DNA from: Lucinisca nassula
Taxonomy: Eukaryota; Mollusca; Bivalvia; Lucinida; Lucinidae
Direction of reading: 5' to 3'
Length of the DNA stretch: 64,000 bases
Assembly (NCBI GenBank): GCA_963580285.1
Contig: OY757025.1
Span: 116,625,900-116,689,899 of the forward strand
In this document: positions 41,831 to 53,700 of the stretch, one piece after another
How positions within the stretch are numbered: the stretch's first letter is position 1
Layout of the letters: the number at the start of each line of letters is the position of its first letter
Translations under genes and position numbers: made by a program
The notes under the pieces: generated by a model
What the model saw: only the letters and a program-made list of their open reading frames with translations
Told to the model about the DNA's origin: nothing
Database searches by the model: none

Positions 41831-42196
41831 GATTACTCCGGTTTACGCCCTCCTGATTAACGATCGGATCGGTTCTATATGTGATATAATCTTGAAAGGA
41901 CCGTAATCCCAACCCCCAAAAAACTTGATTCCCTTGAAATATGAATGCATAATTTTCCCATGTGAGAATTTCCCGCCTTTCATTACACACGTCATTTATT
42001 TCACATGCGTTGGGTCGCTGCACTGTTATGAAAATTTCACGGTTTTTTTTTTGTTTTTTTTTTCCCAAATATTGGAGCCTGAGCGACTTTTGCAGGTGCC
42101 TGAACATGGCAAGGGCTAATAAGTATCATCATAGTAATGTGATCGCTGACCAACCACCGAAAAACGAAGAAATCATATGGTTATTATTATTTTTTT
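41831..42196. other. SINE body fragment and spacer
   Basis: 41828-41920 matches the 3' body of the SINE at 33946 (TTACTCCGGTTTACGCCC, TTAACGATCGGATCGG, ATAATCTTGAAAGG). The remainder holds a T-rich run and no gene. Confidence 0.5.
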
Positions 42197-43578
42197 AGCT
42201 CACCAGAGCCAAAGGCTCCGGGGGAGCTTATAGGATAGGCAGTTGTCCGTCTGCTGCGTCTGCGTCGTCGTGTGACGTCAACACTTTAAACGACATCTCC
42301 TCTGAAGCCACTAGGCCCATTGGGCCCAAATTTCATCTGTAGCATCCTTGGGTTGGGGGATTGAAAGTTTGTGTTTTTTCTGAAATTCGACTCATTAGTT
42401 TGGTTGCTATGGCAACTTAGAGTTTCCATAGACTTATAATGGGGAAAATTGAAAAATGGCATTTACTGCCAAGCCGCTGCAGATATTTTGACAAAACTTT
42501 CATAGAAATATTCCTTAGGCAATCTACTATCTGCCATATGATTTTAGGCCTACTGCTCATTTGTATTGGTTGCCATGGAAACCAAAATGAAAAAATAGAA
42601 AAAAAAAACTTAAAAAATCATCTCCTCAGAAACCGTATGCTCTATGAGGCTGAGAGTTTATGGAAATATTCACCATATTTGCCTTTACAGGTTTTGTGTT
42701 TTTTTTTGAAATTTGGCTCTTTAGTTTGGTTGCTATGGCAACTTAGATTTTCCATAGACTTATAATGGGGAAAATTGAAAAATGGCATTAACTACAAAGC
42801 CTTTGCAGATATTTTGACAAAACTTTCATAGAAATGTTCCTTTAGTAAACTTCTCTCAGCCATATGCTTTTATGTCAACCTGGGGGTCCAGTAGGTTGTG
42901 CTAGGGCCATGCCCCGCCCCCAATACTTCATAAAATGCCTTAAATCTCAGAAACCTTACAGATCCCCACCCCTAAACCATATATATTCTTGTTCCTATTG
43001 ATAAGACGCATTCAGTGACACCAACCTGGAGGTCCTCCCGGATGTGCCGAGGCCATGCCCCACCCCCTCCACTTCATAAAAGGCCCAATATCTCGGATAG
43101 CACACCAGTCCTACTGTAGGGGTGTCCGCAGGGGCCAGTCCTCTCCTTTCCACTTCATGAAAGGATATCTTGGAAACCGTTCAGATTCCCACCCCTAAAC
43201 CATATATATACTTGATCCTTATGATGAGACACATTTAGGGACAACAATCTTGGGCTTTCCTGGGAACGACAGGGCATGCTCCAACCCCTCCACTTATATC
43301 TCCAGCCATGCAGATCCCCACTGCTAAACCATATATATTCTTGTTCTTTGTGATAAGACACATTTAGTGTACCAACCAGAGCTCCATTGGGTTCATGCCC
43401 CACCCCCTCTACTTCATAAAAGGCCTAATGTTTCATATACTGAGTCCACATGGATGCTCATTTGGATATGGGGGTTCATTTGGCAGATTAAAATGATATC
43501 ATGTTAAAATACATGGCTGCCATTTGGCAGTGCCCACCTGAGCTCTGGTGAGCATAGTGGCCCATGGGCCTCTTGTTT
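42197..43578 (+). mobile_element. Pearl/Helitron-related-type element A, copy 1
   Basis: This starts AGCTCACCAGAGCC after a T run and ends GAGCTCTGGTGAGC...GGCCCATGGGCCTCTTGTTT, so subterminal sequences are inverted and a 12-bp palindrome sits near the 3' end. The interior has ~150-bp units (CATAGACTTATAATGGGG and ACCCCTAAACCATATATATTCTTGTTCC types). There is no ORF. This organisation (subterminal inverted repeats, core repeats, 3' hairpin, insertion in T runs) resembles bivalve pearl-type elements; assignment to Helitron/Helentron derivatives is inference. Confidence 0.65.
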
Positions 43579-43934
43579 AATCTTAACTCTCTCTTTTTAA
43601 CCTTCTCTTCTTTGTCGGCATTTTAACCGGAACGAATGATGAATCAGTTGAGAATAATTTTGATTTACCGATCATGGCCGTTTTAATAATGATAGGACCT
43701 ACAAATTATTGTACATTTTATTTTTGCAATAAGATTTACAGACACCGATTAAAAGTAAACTGAAGCAGGTTCTAGCCACTATTTCTGGCAGTGTCATAAA
43801 AATACTGACAATAATGCTCATCAAGTCATACTGTACCTCATGGTGTTTACCATCTGTTAACAGCATGATTACTTCGGGGCGTGTCGCATAATTATTCCAG
43901 TTAATAATTAAATCTACCCACGGTGTCTTATTAA
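43579..43934. other. AT-rich spacer
   Basis: I see no supported gene, RNA or repeat here. Confidence 0.4.
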
Positions 43935-45434
43935 CAGTGATTTTTTTACCCCTGCGTCCAGGACGCACAAATAGGACTGAGGACGCACGATCATAAAATA
44001 TGTGCGTCCGTCGGACGCAAATATGTCATGGGCGAAAAATCCAACTTTCGTTTTCACTGCCGTAAATATCGGCGGAAGTGATAAAATACCGCACTTTTAC
44101 CGAACCTTCAACTGCCCAACGAGTCACCGAAAAATCGATACAGGTACAATTTAATGATCCAACCAAAAGACGAGAATCCCCTACATCCAAAATGAGCCCA
44201 AACTTTCACACAAGCACGTTCAATGCGAACATCCAAGTTTTCCGCTATCCAAATCGCCGCCCACAAACCAACTCTACCAGTTGTCTGCATGTGATCGGTA
44301 AATGTGTCAATGACGTCATCCGATGCCAGCAACCCCGCACGTGTTTAATGCCATTGTTTTATTTAAATGAGCTGTATCCCGTTCTTGAAAAAATGTTTGG
44401 AACCGGTAAAAAATATTTTCTCGATAGCTAAACGGCTGTGAATGGAGGTGGATAGAAAACGGCGCTTTGCACAGCCCCCGGATTATCCCCAGCAGCTCCA
44501 ACAACAGCTTTCGACTTTTCCCGCCAAGCCGAGCGTCTGCTTTTTGGCGCCAAAACATAACTATTCACGATCCGTTTTTATAATGCATACATGTACCGTT
44601 AGATGTAGCTAATTGTCTGAGGTGCAGTAAATCATTTTCACATTGATTGTGGATTAAATTTTATGATTTATTAGGGAATAAACACAAATTAGAGACATAA
44701 CTTGACCATATTTTCACACCTCAAGTTGGCTTATCGCCAGAAATGAAAGACACGCACCGCAGGGCAATCAAGCTTACTTGGCAATTATATGACAGGGATT
44801 AACATTAGTGTCATAATTGAACTGTTATAAATACACAAGACAGTTTGACTCTGAATTGTCGACAAAGCCAGACAGTGCAGCACAATTATTGTGATTTACT
44901 TACTCTAGTTTTACTGTATTTAAGGACTCAAAAGACCGGGCGTCCTTAGGTCAAAGTGCACCTACCCAGCGCGATTTGGGACTTGTACCTGGCGGCCGGG
45001 CAATGGGTTTGTCAGCCCCTGAACCTAGATAGCTGGTTTCCCAATCAGGGGAGGAAACGTTTGTCGACAATGGTTCGGAATATTATCTCCATTGTGCATG
45101 AAGTAAATTTCACGCACATGTTGCGGTGCGCATTTATCGAAAACGAAAGTAGAAAACATTACGGAAAATAGACTAAAAAACGTACACTTTAGCAGGATTT
45201 CTTTGGGCTAGTAAACAACACAAGTTGTTGATTGATTCTGTTCATTGCAAAATAGATACTAGACCGCATTATTTTTAACTAAGAATAATGGCATTTTATA
45301 CTGAACCGATCTTTTTTGTACTTTCTTTATTTCCCTCCAAATATTGGGACTCATACTTTCGGATTTGGGACGCACAGTTTTTTGGTTGAGCGAGTCCCAG
45401 GACGCATAGTTGAAAATTTGTAAAAAAATCACTG
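43935..45434. mobile_element. 1.5-kb TIR element with CAGTGATTTTTTTAC ends
   Basis: Perfect 15-bp inverted termini CAGTGATTTTTTTAC are flanked by ATTAA (43930-43934 and 45435-45439). Just inside both ends lie GCGTCC/GGACGC motifs, including the palindrome TGCGTCCAGGACGCA at 43953-43967. A 117-codon ORF (44078-44431) has no recognised domain, so the element is probably non-autonomous. The termini resemble the nested element at 34981; the superfamily is uncertain (hAT-like ends, 5-bp duplication). Confidence 0.75.
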
Positions 45435-45439
45435 ATTAA

Positions 45440-45763
45440 CGTCTTAAATTACACATACGAGGATGCTAAAGGGCATTTATGGATGGATTTGAAACAGGGA
45501 ATGTCATAAGAAAAGGCAGCAGGGAGATTGGGGAGAACACGGGGGCGGGAGGGCCGGGCACGAGGGGCGGCCCGCCCCTCTGAAAGTAGCTAGCTGGGGC
45601 ACTGCCATCTACATTCCATGTACTATCCACATGCAAAGTTTCAAAAGTGTAACTTCAGTGGTTGCAGAGGAGATCCAATCACAAGAAACATGACGGACAG
45701 ATGGACTGACGCCGGAGTGAACTGGGGTATGAAAACAATATACAATGTACCCGATTTTTCTTC
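45440..45763. other. Spacer without recognised feature
   Basis: A GC-rich patch (45540-45600) and a short CAAAGTTTCAAAAGTGTAACTTCAG block like that at 36690 are visible. There is no gene. Confidence 0.4.
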
Positions 45764-47170
45764 GAAAAAAAAAAGGGGACAGGGCTCTTGCTCGAAATTA
45801 TCGCCCAGTGTCACTGTCCTGTGTTCTATGTAAATTGCTTGAACACATAGTTTGCTCAAACATCATGGCCCACTTGGATGAACATAAACCTTTGTCAGAC
45901 AGACAACATGCATTTAGGAAAAGGCATAGTTGCAAAACTCAGTTGAGCACAGTTATTAATGATTGGGCAAAAATCCTGGACAAAGGGGGGCAGGTGGACA
46001 CATTTATTCTGGACTTCGAGAAGGCTTTTGACACCCCTCCGCATGGTCTACTTAAATCCAAATTATTTGGTTATGGAATTGGAGGAAAGACTCTAAACTG
46101 GATACATGTAGATTCCTTCCTTTACTACAGAAAACAGCGGGTTGTTGTTAATGGTGAATCTTCAGTATGGGCGCCAGTTTTGTCTGGAGTCCCGCAAGGG
46201 ACTGTTCTTGGTCCTGTATTGTTCTCTCTGTACATCAATGATATCTCCGCTGACATTGACTCAGAAATAAGACTGTTCCCAGACGAATGTGTTTGTTACC
46301 GGGAAATTAGAGATACAGATGCCTCACTGAAACTTCAGGCTGACATAGATAGATTAGGATGTTGGGCCCGAAAATGGGGCATGAGATTTCAGCCAGTTAA
46401 ATGCAATGTTATGCAGATAACTAGGAAGAGATCTAATAAAATTGAGGCTTCTTACACTTTAGAGGGAACGGTCTTTGAAAATGTGAATTCCATAAAGTAC
46501 CTTGGTGTGACAATCACTCACGATTTGAGATGGAATACACACATTAGCAACATGTGTACAAAGGGGAATAGAACACTTGGTTTCCTGAGGCGAAATCTTC
46601 ATCAGTGTCCTCAGGATGTGAAAGAGACTGCATACAGGGGACTTGTTCGCCCAATCTTGGAATATGGTAGTTGCATCTGGGATCCAAGCGGAGTAGTCCT
46701 CAATGAAGAAATTGAAAAAGTCCAGAATAGAGCTGCCAGATTTGTAACTGGAAATTACTGCTTTGAAACTGGGAGCATGACTGGAATTCTAGGCAAATTA
46801 AGATGGGAGTCTCTCAAGAAAAGGAGAAGAGACAGTAGGCTCATATTCTTATACAGAGGTCTAAAGGGTGCTGCCAGCATTGCAACAGATGACCTTGTTC
46901 CCCTAGCTAGGCACTGCAGAAAGCACCATTCAATGACGTTTCAGACCCTTACTGCAATAACGGACATTTATAAAGAATCTTTCTTCCCCCGAACCATTAG
47001 AGATTGGAATGCCCTTCCCGATTCGATTATTTCGACGGCTTAAGGTGCTGAGGATTGTGTAGCTAAGTTTACCTCTTTTGTTAGAGCTAGGGACTAACTT
47101 CCCATATCACAGGTCCTGGTGTATGAATGCCATTTGACGTGTCACCAGTAATAATTCTGATTCTGATACA
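45764..47170 (+). pseudogene. LINE RT, core and C-terminus
   Basis: This CR1/jockey-type non-LTR RT is open for over 420 codons from KKGDRALARNYRPVSLSCVLCKLLE. RT motifs include FILDFEKAFDTPPH, SGVPQGTVLGPVLFSLYINDI and, at the catalytic box, RLFPDECVCY where a related copy at 59500 has FSDD; the second Asp is Glu here. It then runs KYLGVTITHDLRWNTHI, FLRRNLHQCPQDVK, ILEYGSCIWDPSG, VQNRAARFVTGNY and FFPRTIRDWNALPDSI. A premature TAA (47041-47043) precedes the true end AKFTSLVRARD (TAA at 47094). The tail after it ends in TTCTGATTCTGATA. The frame stays open, but the enzyme is probably inactive. Confidence 0.85.
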
Positions 47171-47226
47171 AATATATACAAAAACTTTCCATATTTCGCT
47201 GAGAAACCAAAAATACCTGTAAAATA

Positions 47227-47853
47227 TCGCATATGAGTCAAATGCGCGTATATGACTTAAAACACCGCATATGAACATTCATTTTACCAAAAACTTTCCT
47301 CTTCTCGACAAAAAGTGTCTAACATTTTGAAACCTTTTGAGATAAAGAAATTTTGGCACCGATTAAAAAAATTACTGTCCGTATATTCGGTATTTAAAGT
47401 CATATGCGTTGGTATGGTTTATTTATGGGTTCTGCACATCAGCTGACTGAGGGGGTGGTATTTCACCAAACTTGATCCGCGGTTGATCATGAAATTCTCA
47501 TACACTTTTCAATGCAATTTTATGCATAGCCATTTTTGTCTGTCAAAATCATGAAACTAACTCTAGTTCTTGTACAATCTGTCTTTTAAATGTAACATAT
47601 AATTAAATTTATCTCTCATTGCAAAACATAAAACTAAATGCAGGCCTTTTGTGAGTTAAAGATGACGAGAAAGAATGAATTCATGTCTGTATTTGCTTTG
47701 TTTACCATAGAAAATTGAGAAATCCTGCTATTTTATCCGTAAAAGTGTCTAACATTCTGAAACATTTTGAAATAAAGCAATTTTGGCACCTATTAAAAAA
47801 TATGGTTCATATGCGGTATTTAAAGTCATATGCGCGCATATGACTCATATGCG
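47227..47853. mobile_element. Palindromic MITE-like element with ~50-bp inverted ends
   Basis: CGCATATGAGTCAAATGCGC...CACCGCATATGAAC (47229-47278) and its near-complement (47803-47853) form inverted ends. The interior repeats AAAAGTGTCTAACATT twice and has no ORF. Related sequence lies at 34540-34758. Confidence 0.65.
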
Positions 47854-48057
47854 GTATTAAGTCATACCGAACAAGGATGCGTCAAAGGTCGCGAACACTA
47901 ATGTCCAGGAAATGGGGGGTAGTGGTGCGTTATCCCTAATATCTCCACTTCGGGTGGTCAGACATTAATAAAATTAGTATCAAATAAAATTTTAAGCTCC
48001 ATTCTTAAATATTATTAAACAATATTTTTCATTTTTAACATATTAAGGGTCCATTTC

Positions 48058-49465
48058 CAGGGTTCGCGCTAGGATTTTTTTTTCTTTCGCCATCACTTTC
48101 GCAAATCTAATTTTTTTTTTATGCCAAATTCTTAAACCTGAGCCAGTTGTAGAAACTACTTCGCAAAATGCAGAACATGGATAAAAAAAGATTGTCATCT
48201 GCTCTACAATTTTCCTTGGCACTTAAAGGGTTAAGGCTTAAATGCACAGAATGTCCTTTTGTGGCCTTTATGGATGTGTTAATGGTCCATTATCCAAGAG
48301 TAGATGCGCCTAAAGACCCTAGGTTTTTCGATCAAACCAACAAGGTCACACTTCAAACCAGTCATCTATGCTGTCTTGCCGACAGATACATGTAGCTTAG
48401 CAAAATCAATAGACCAAAATCATTTAGATATAGCTTGAGTTTTCCGACTTCCAGCGGCATTACCTTCTCTCCCTAAAATGCAACAAAACCTTGCTTAAAT
48501 GCTTTTGTTTTTGCTCCTACATATAAGCGTTGTTAGGTCATGGAGGCTGCCATTTTGGTTGATCACATGATCACATTATATTCAAAGGGAAACAACCTAA
48601 ACAGGCAAAAGGAGCCGGTTCGATTAGCCATTGGATAAATTATCAGAAAGCAAAGTCTTTCAGACATTTGGGATTTCATAAAACAGTCAAGTTTTTATCG
48701 CAAAAAAAGTAAACTTAGAGATGGAATGGTAGAGAAAAAAAGGCTACCAAGCTAATTATTTTACGCCATTTTTAAACAAACAAAATAAGGAATGACTGAT
48801 CGCAGCAACAATAGATAGATAGAAAGAAAAGGACAACATTTATTTTTATATTCTGAATTTTCCCGCTCATATTTCTGAATATTCAAGCCCAAATTTATAT
48901 AATGCAGGCATAACCAAAGAACTTAACTTGAGGTCTTGTATTGAAAAACCAATTAAGGACACCTGCCCAAGCGTTGGTGATAATTACCGTTACGCTTGTT
49001 GAGCAGCAATTAACTTCTACCTTTTACATCATCCGTCTTTGTTACCCATTTCCTTATCGATCAACCTAGACCGCCAAGTCAATCGGGGACTAGATTTAAC
49101 ACCAGGTATTCAATTACGTCATGCGGAACAGAAATGATATTCTTCACCCACTGGTTGATATTCAACCTAGCCGCACCTTTTTAAAATAAGGAGGCAGAAC
49201 TAAATTGTTGGCGCGTGTCGATAATAAAACACCTCCAATTTTGCTAATATGATCAATAGTCAAAGGTGTTAATTGTCGAGTGAGTGGAAGAAAAGGTGTG
49301 AAATACACGTGTCAGTTAACAGCTTAAGTTGGCAATAACCGGGATGGGATTTTCTTTTTCTTTTTTATAGTTTTTTTTTTTTCGCCACTAGTTTTCGCAA
49401 AATGACACAGCTTGGCGCCAGATTTATTTTCTTTTCGCATTTGGCGACCGCTACTGCGAACCCTG
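48058..49465. mobile_element. hAT-like non-autonomous element, nested
   Basis: The left end CAGGGTTCGCGCTAGGATTT and the right end complement CAGGGTTCGCAGTAGCG are inverted repeats with differences. CATTTC occurs at both flanks (48052-48057 and 49466-49471). There is no ORF with similarity to a transposase. Confidence 0.6.
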
Positions 49466-49612
49466 CATTTCAGAAGTTGATTTGTCCGAGATTTTCCCTG
49501 GCAAATTAACTGAAAAAATTGACTCCTAAATTGTTAAAAAAAAAAAAATATATATATATATATATTTTATCTTTTAGAATGGAGCTTAAAATTTTATTTG
49601 ATACTAATTATT

Positions 49613-49729
49613 AGGGCCCCGCACTGAAAGTGTGGGTGCCCTATAGTAATCACTCTGTCCGTCCGTCTGTCTTGTTCGTCTGTCTGTCCACAAATTTTCC
49701 TACTCCTCTGATAGGGCTGCCGGGGCCCT
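49613..49729. mobile_element. 117-bp insertion with AGGGCCCC ends
   Basis: AGGGCCCC (49613-49620) and GGGGCCCT (49722-49729) are inverted ends around a CTGTCCGTCCGTCTGTC-rich interior. It splits the right arm of the surrounding TIR element. Confidence 0.55.
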
Positions 49730-49850
49730 AGTCACTGACAGCTCTAGTTTTACTAATTTTTGACCACCCGAAGTGGAGAAATTAGGGATAACGCACCACA
49801 AACCCCCATTTCCTGGACAATTTCCAGACATTAGTGTGCACCCCATGTTT

Positions 49851-50416
49851 GTCTAGACTGCTTCTATTTAAGAAATAGAGGGTCTGTGTACCAGTCAACC
49901 AAACTCTACCAGACGTCGTTCGATCACACGGGTGAAAAAACATGGCTTTGCTACCATGGTCTGGTAGATGATCGAACTCCCTCTGTGTAGGGTAGGGTGA
50001 ATTCAGCATTTGTGAGGAGATTAGACACTTAGAAACAAATATGTATATATATATCTGTGTCGTGTCACCACTTCCAGTAACAAATATTTATTAATTGATT
50101 ATCCTATATTACACAAGATCAACCAATATTCGAAAATTACTTGATTAATAACATTATAATATAGATAAACTGATATAATATTAACATTTGAGCCAGGGCA
50201 CAACTGTTCCTACCAAAACGCACTGTCGATATTGGACTTTTCTATTTAGGGTCGGGTATAGAAGCCAAGGCCGGGCCGAGCCAAAAAATGCCGATCCGAA
50301 GATTTTATATTACTTCTCTTGTTTTAATTAAGATATAAAGTATAGTCAGTTGGGTATAAAATTATTATGAATAACATATTTGATAGCTGCATGAAGGTTC
50401 ATCTGTCTACATTGTT
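49851..50416. other. AT-rich spacer
   Basis: ACCAAAACGCACTGTCGATATTGGA (50212-50236) resembles 34327-34352. CTGGTAGA-type phrases (49900-49975) also occur near 34425. No gene is visible. Confidence 0.4.
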
Positions 50417-50720
50417 ATACCCCCGGCATACGAAGTATGTCAGGGGGTATATAGTTTTCGTCTTTCTGTTCGTTGGTTTGTTCGTTCGTTTGTACTTCCA
50501 TCTGTCCCGCCGTTCGTCAACCTTTAAGTCAAAGTTTTGCGTTAAACCTTTTTGATTGTTCGTATCTCTGTAACCACATGTTAAATTCTCTTCATATTTG
50601 GTAAAGGATATCTCTATAGCATTACCTTTCATATGGAATAGCAAAGCCCCTGGGTGGGCTGTCTGTCTGTCCATCTGGCTGTTCATCTACTTTTATGTCA
50701 AAGTTTTGTATTAAACTTTT

Positions 50721-53700
50721 AGCTCACCAGAGCCCAAGGCTCCGGGGGAGCTTATAGGATAGGCAGTTAACCGTCGTCGTCATATGTCTGGTGTCAACAC
50801 TTTTAAACATCTCCTCTGAAGCCACTAGGCCGATTGAGCCCAAATTTTATCTGTAGCATCCTTGGGCTGGGGGATTGAAAGTTTGTGTTTTTAGCTCACC
50901 TGTCATGTAATGACGAGGTGAGCTTTTGGGATCACTTTTCGTCCGTCGTGCGTCCGTCCGTGCGTACGTAAACAATTTCTTCAAACGACAACTCCTCCTA
51001 AACCACTGATCAGATTTTGACCAAACTTCACAGGAATGATCCTTAGTTGGTCCCCTTTCAAAGTTGTTCAAATGGTTCCGGTCCGTCGCACATCTAGGTC
51101 ACAGGAGCCAAAAATAGTTTTTTGTTTTTCACCAAAAACTTAAAAAATCTTCTTCTCTAAAACCACAAGGCCCAGGTATTTGATATTTGACCTACAAATT
51201 ATACAAATTATAGTGCTGGGGCCAAAAATGCCCCCACCCCGGGGCCCTTTGGTTTTATATGGGCTTATATAGGGAAAACCTTTAAAAATCTTCTTCTCTG
51301 ACACTGCAAGGCCCAGGTCTTTGCTATTTGGTATGAAGCTTCATCTAGTGGACCCCTATCAAGATTGTTCAAATTACAGTGCTGGGGCCAAAAATGCCCC
51401 CGCCCCGTGGCCCTTTGGTTTTACATGGACTTATATAAGGAAAATCTTTATAAATCATCTTCTCTGAAACTGCAAGGCCCAGGTCTTTGCTATTTGGTAT
51501 GAAGCTTCATCTAGTGGACCCCTACCAAGATTGTTCAAATTATAGTGCTGGGGCCAAAAATGCCCCCGCCCCGGGGCCCTTTGGTTTTACATGGGCTTAT
51601 ATAAGGAAAATCTTTAAAAATCTTCTTGTCTGTAACCACAAGGCCTGAGTCTTTGATATTTGGTAAGAAGCTTCATCCCGCCTCGGGGGCCCTTTGGTTT
51701 TACATAGACTTATATAGGGAAAATCTTTAAAAATCTTCCATTGTGAAACCACAAGGCCTAGGTCTTTGATAATTGGTGTGAAATTTCATCTGGTGGACCT
51801 CTATCAAGATTATTCAAATTATAGCGCTGGGGCCAAAAATGCCCCTGCCCCCAGACCCTTTGGTTTTACATAGACTTATATAGGGAAATCTTTAAAAATC
51901 TTCTTCTCTGAAACTGCAAGGCCCATGTATTTGATATTTGGTATGGAGCTTCATCTAGTGGACCTCTACCAAGATTGTTCAAATTATGGCCCTCGGGCCA
52001 CAAATGCCCCCGCCCTGGGGACCTTTGGTTTTACATAGACTTAGATAATAGAGAGATAATCTTTGAAAATCTTCTTCTCTGAAACAGCAAGGCCCAGGTC
52101 TTTGATATTTGGTGTGAAGGTTCATCTAGTGGACCTCTATCAAGATTGTTTAAATTATAGCCCTGAGGCCAAAAATGCCCTCACCCCGGGGCCATTTGAT
52201 TTCACATAGGCTTATGTAGAGAATATCTTTAAAAAAATCTTCTTCTCTGAAACCGCAAGGCCCAGGTCTTTGATATTTGGTTTGTAGCTTCATCTAGTGG
52301 ACTTTTGCCAAGATTTTTCAAATAATAGCCTTTGTTGATATTTGGTATGAAGCTTCACCTGTTTAGACATCCCTCAACATTATGCACATTATAGCCCTGG
52401 GGGTCAATAATGGCCCTCCCCGGGGCCCACTTGTTTCTTAGTACTGGTTCCTACCTAGAAAAAGAGGGCCACATGGAAAATTAGTACTAGCACTAAATGT
52501 GTTACCCTCTATAAATAAGGTCACTTATTATTTATTATTATTATTTTTAAAGTAAAGCCCTTGGGCTAAAAATGCCCCCACCCCTGGCCTTTTGGTTTTT
52601 CATAGACTTATACATGTATAAGGAAAACCTTTAAAAATCTTCTTATCTAAAACCAGAAGCCTCAGGTCTTTGATATTTTGTATGAAGCTTTGTCTAGTGA
52701 ACCTCAATCAGGATTGTTCAAATTATAGCCTTTGGGTCAATATTGCCCTGCCTTGGGGTCCTTAAGTTTTACATAGACTTCTTATATAGGAAAACATTTA
52801 AAAATCTTCTTGTCTGAAACGTCTTTGATATTTGGTGTGTAGTTTTGTCTAATGATCCTCTATCAAGATTGTTCAAACTATAGCCCTGGGGCCACCAATG
52901 CTCCCACCTGGGAGCCCTTTGGTTTAACATAGACTTTTATAGGGAAAATCTTCTTTTCTGAAACTACAAGGCTCATGTCTTTGATATTTGGTATGAGGCT
53001 TTGTGGTGAACCTCTATCAAGATTGTTAAATTTACAGCCCTCAGGCCAAAAATGCCCCAGCCCCAGGACCCACTGTTTTTACATAGACTTATATAGGGAA
53101 AATCTTTAAAATCTTCTGTGAAACCGCAAGGCGCAGGTCTTTGATATTTGTCTAGTAGACCTCTATCAAGATTGTTTAGACTATAGCCAAAAATGCCCCC
53201 ACCCCTGGGTCCTTTGGTTTTTCATAGACTTATATAGGCAAAACCTTTAAAAATCTTCTTGTCTGAAATAAGAAGGCTCAGTCTTTGATATTTGTTATGA
53301 AACTTTGTCTAGTGGACCTCTGTCAAGATTGTTCAAATTTTTACATAGACTTACATAGGGAAAATCTTTAAAAATCTTTTCTGCAACAACAAGGCCTAGG
53401 TCTTTGATACATGTATTTAGTTTGAAGCCTTAGCTAGTGGACCTCTGCAAAAATTGTTCAAATTATAGCCCTTGGGCAATAAATGCCCCTGCTCTGGAGT
53501 GCACTTTTAAAATATTGGTAAAGTTTTTGGGAGCTATCAGAATGTATTAAATTACTTTAGTGAAAACTTAATCATTAAGAGACTTTTTCATGGTTTACCT
53601 TCATTGAAAATCTCCAAAGCCTAAAACAAGTTGATTTATGCATGGTAATATGAAAGAAATTATACATTGTTGTACTTGTGTAGTAAAAGAAAACAAAATT

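Larger units (their letters stand above)
47890..49850. mobile_element. TIR element with ~130-bp arms, containing nested insertions
   Basis: The left arm (47890-48013: CACTAATGTCCAGGAAATGG, GGTGCGTTATCCCTAATA, CTTCGGGTGGTCA, AGTATCAAATAAAATTTTAA) has an inverted counterpart at 49559-49850. The right arm is split by a 117-bp insertion. The interior carries the hAT-like element at 48058-49465. No transposase is visible. Confidence 0.7.

Noticed and set aside
44078..44431. Transposase gene in the 1.5-kb TIR element
   Set aside because: The 117-codon ORF shows no catalytic motif or domain, and no continuation in other frames.
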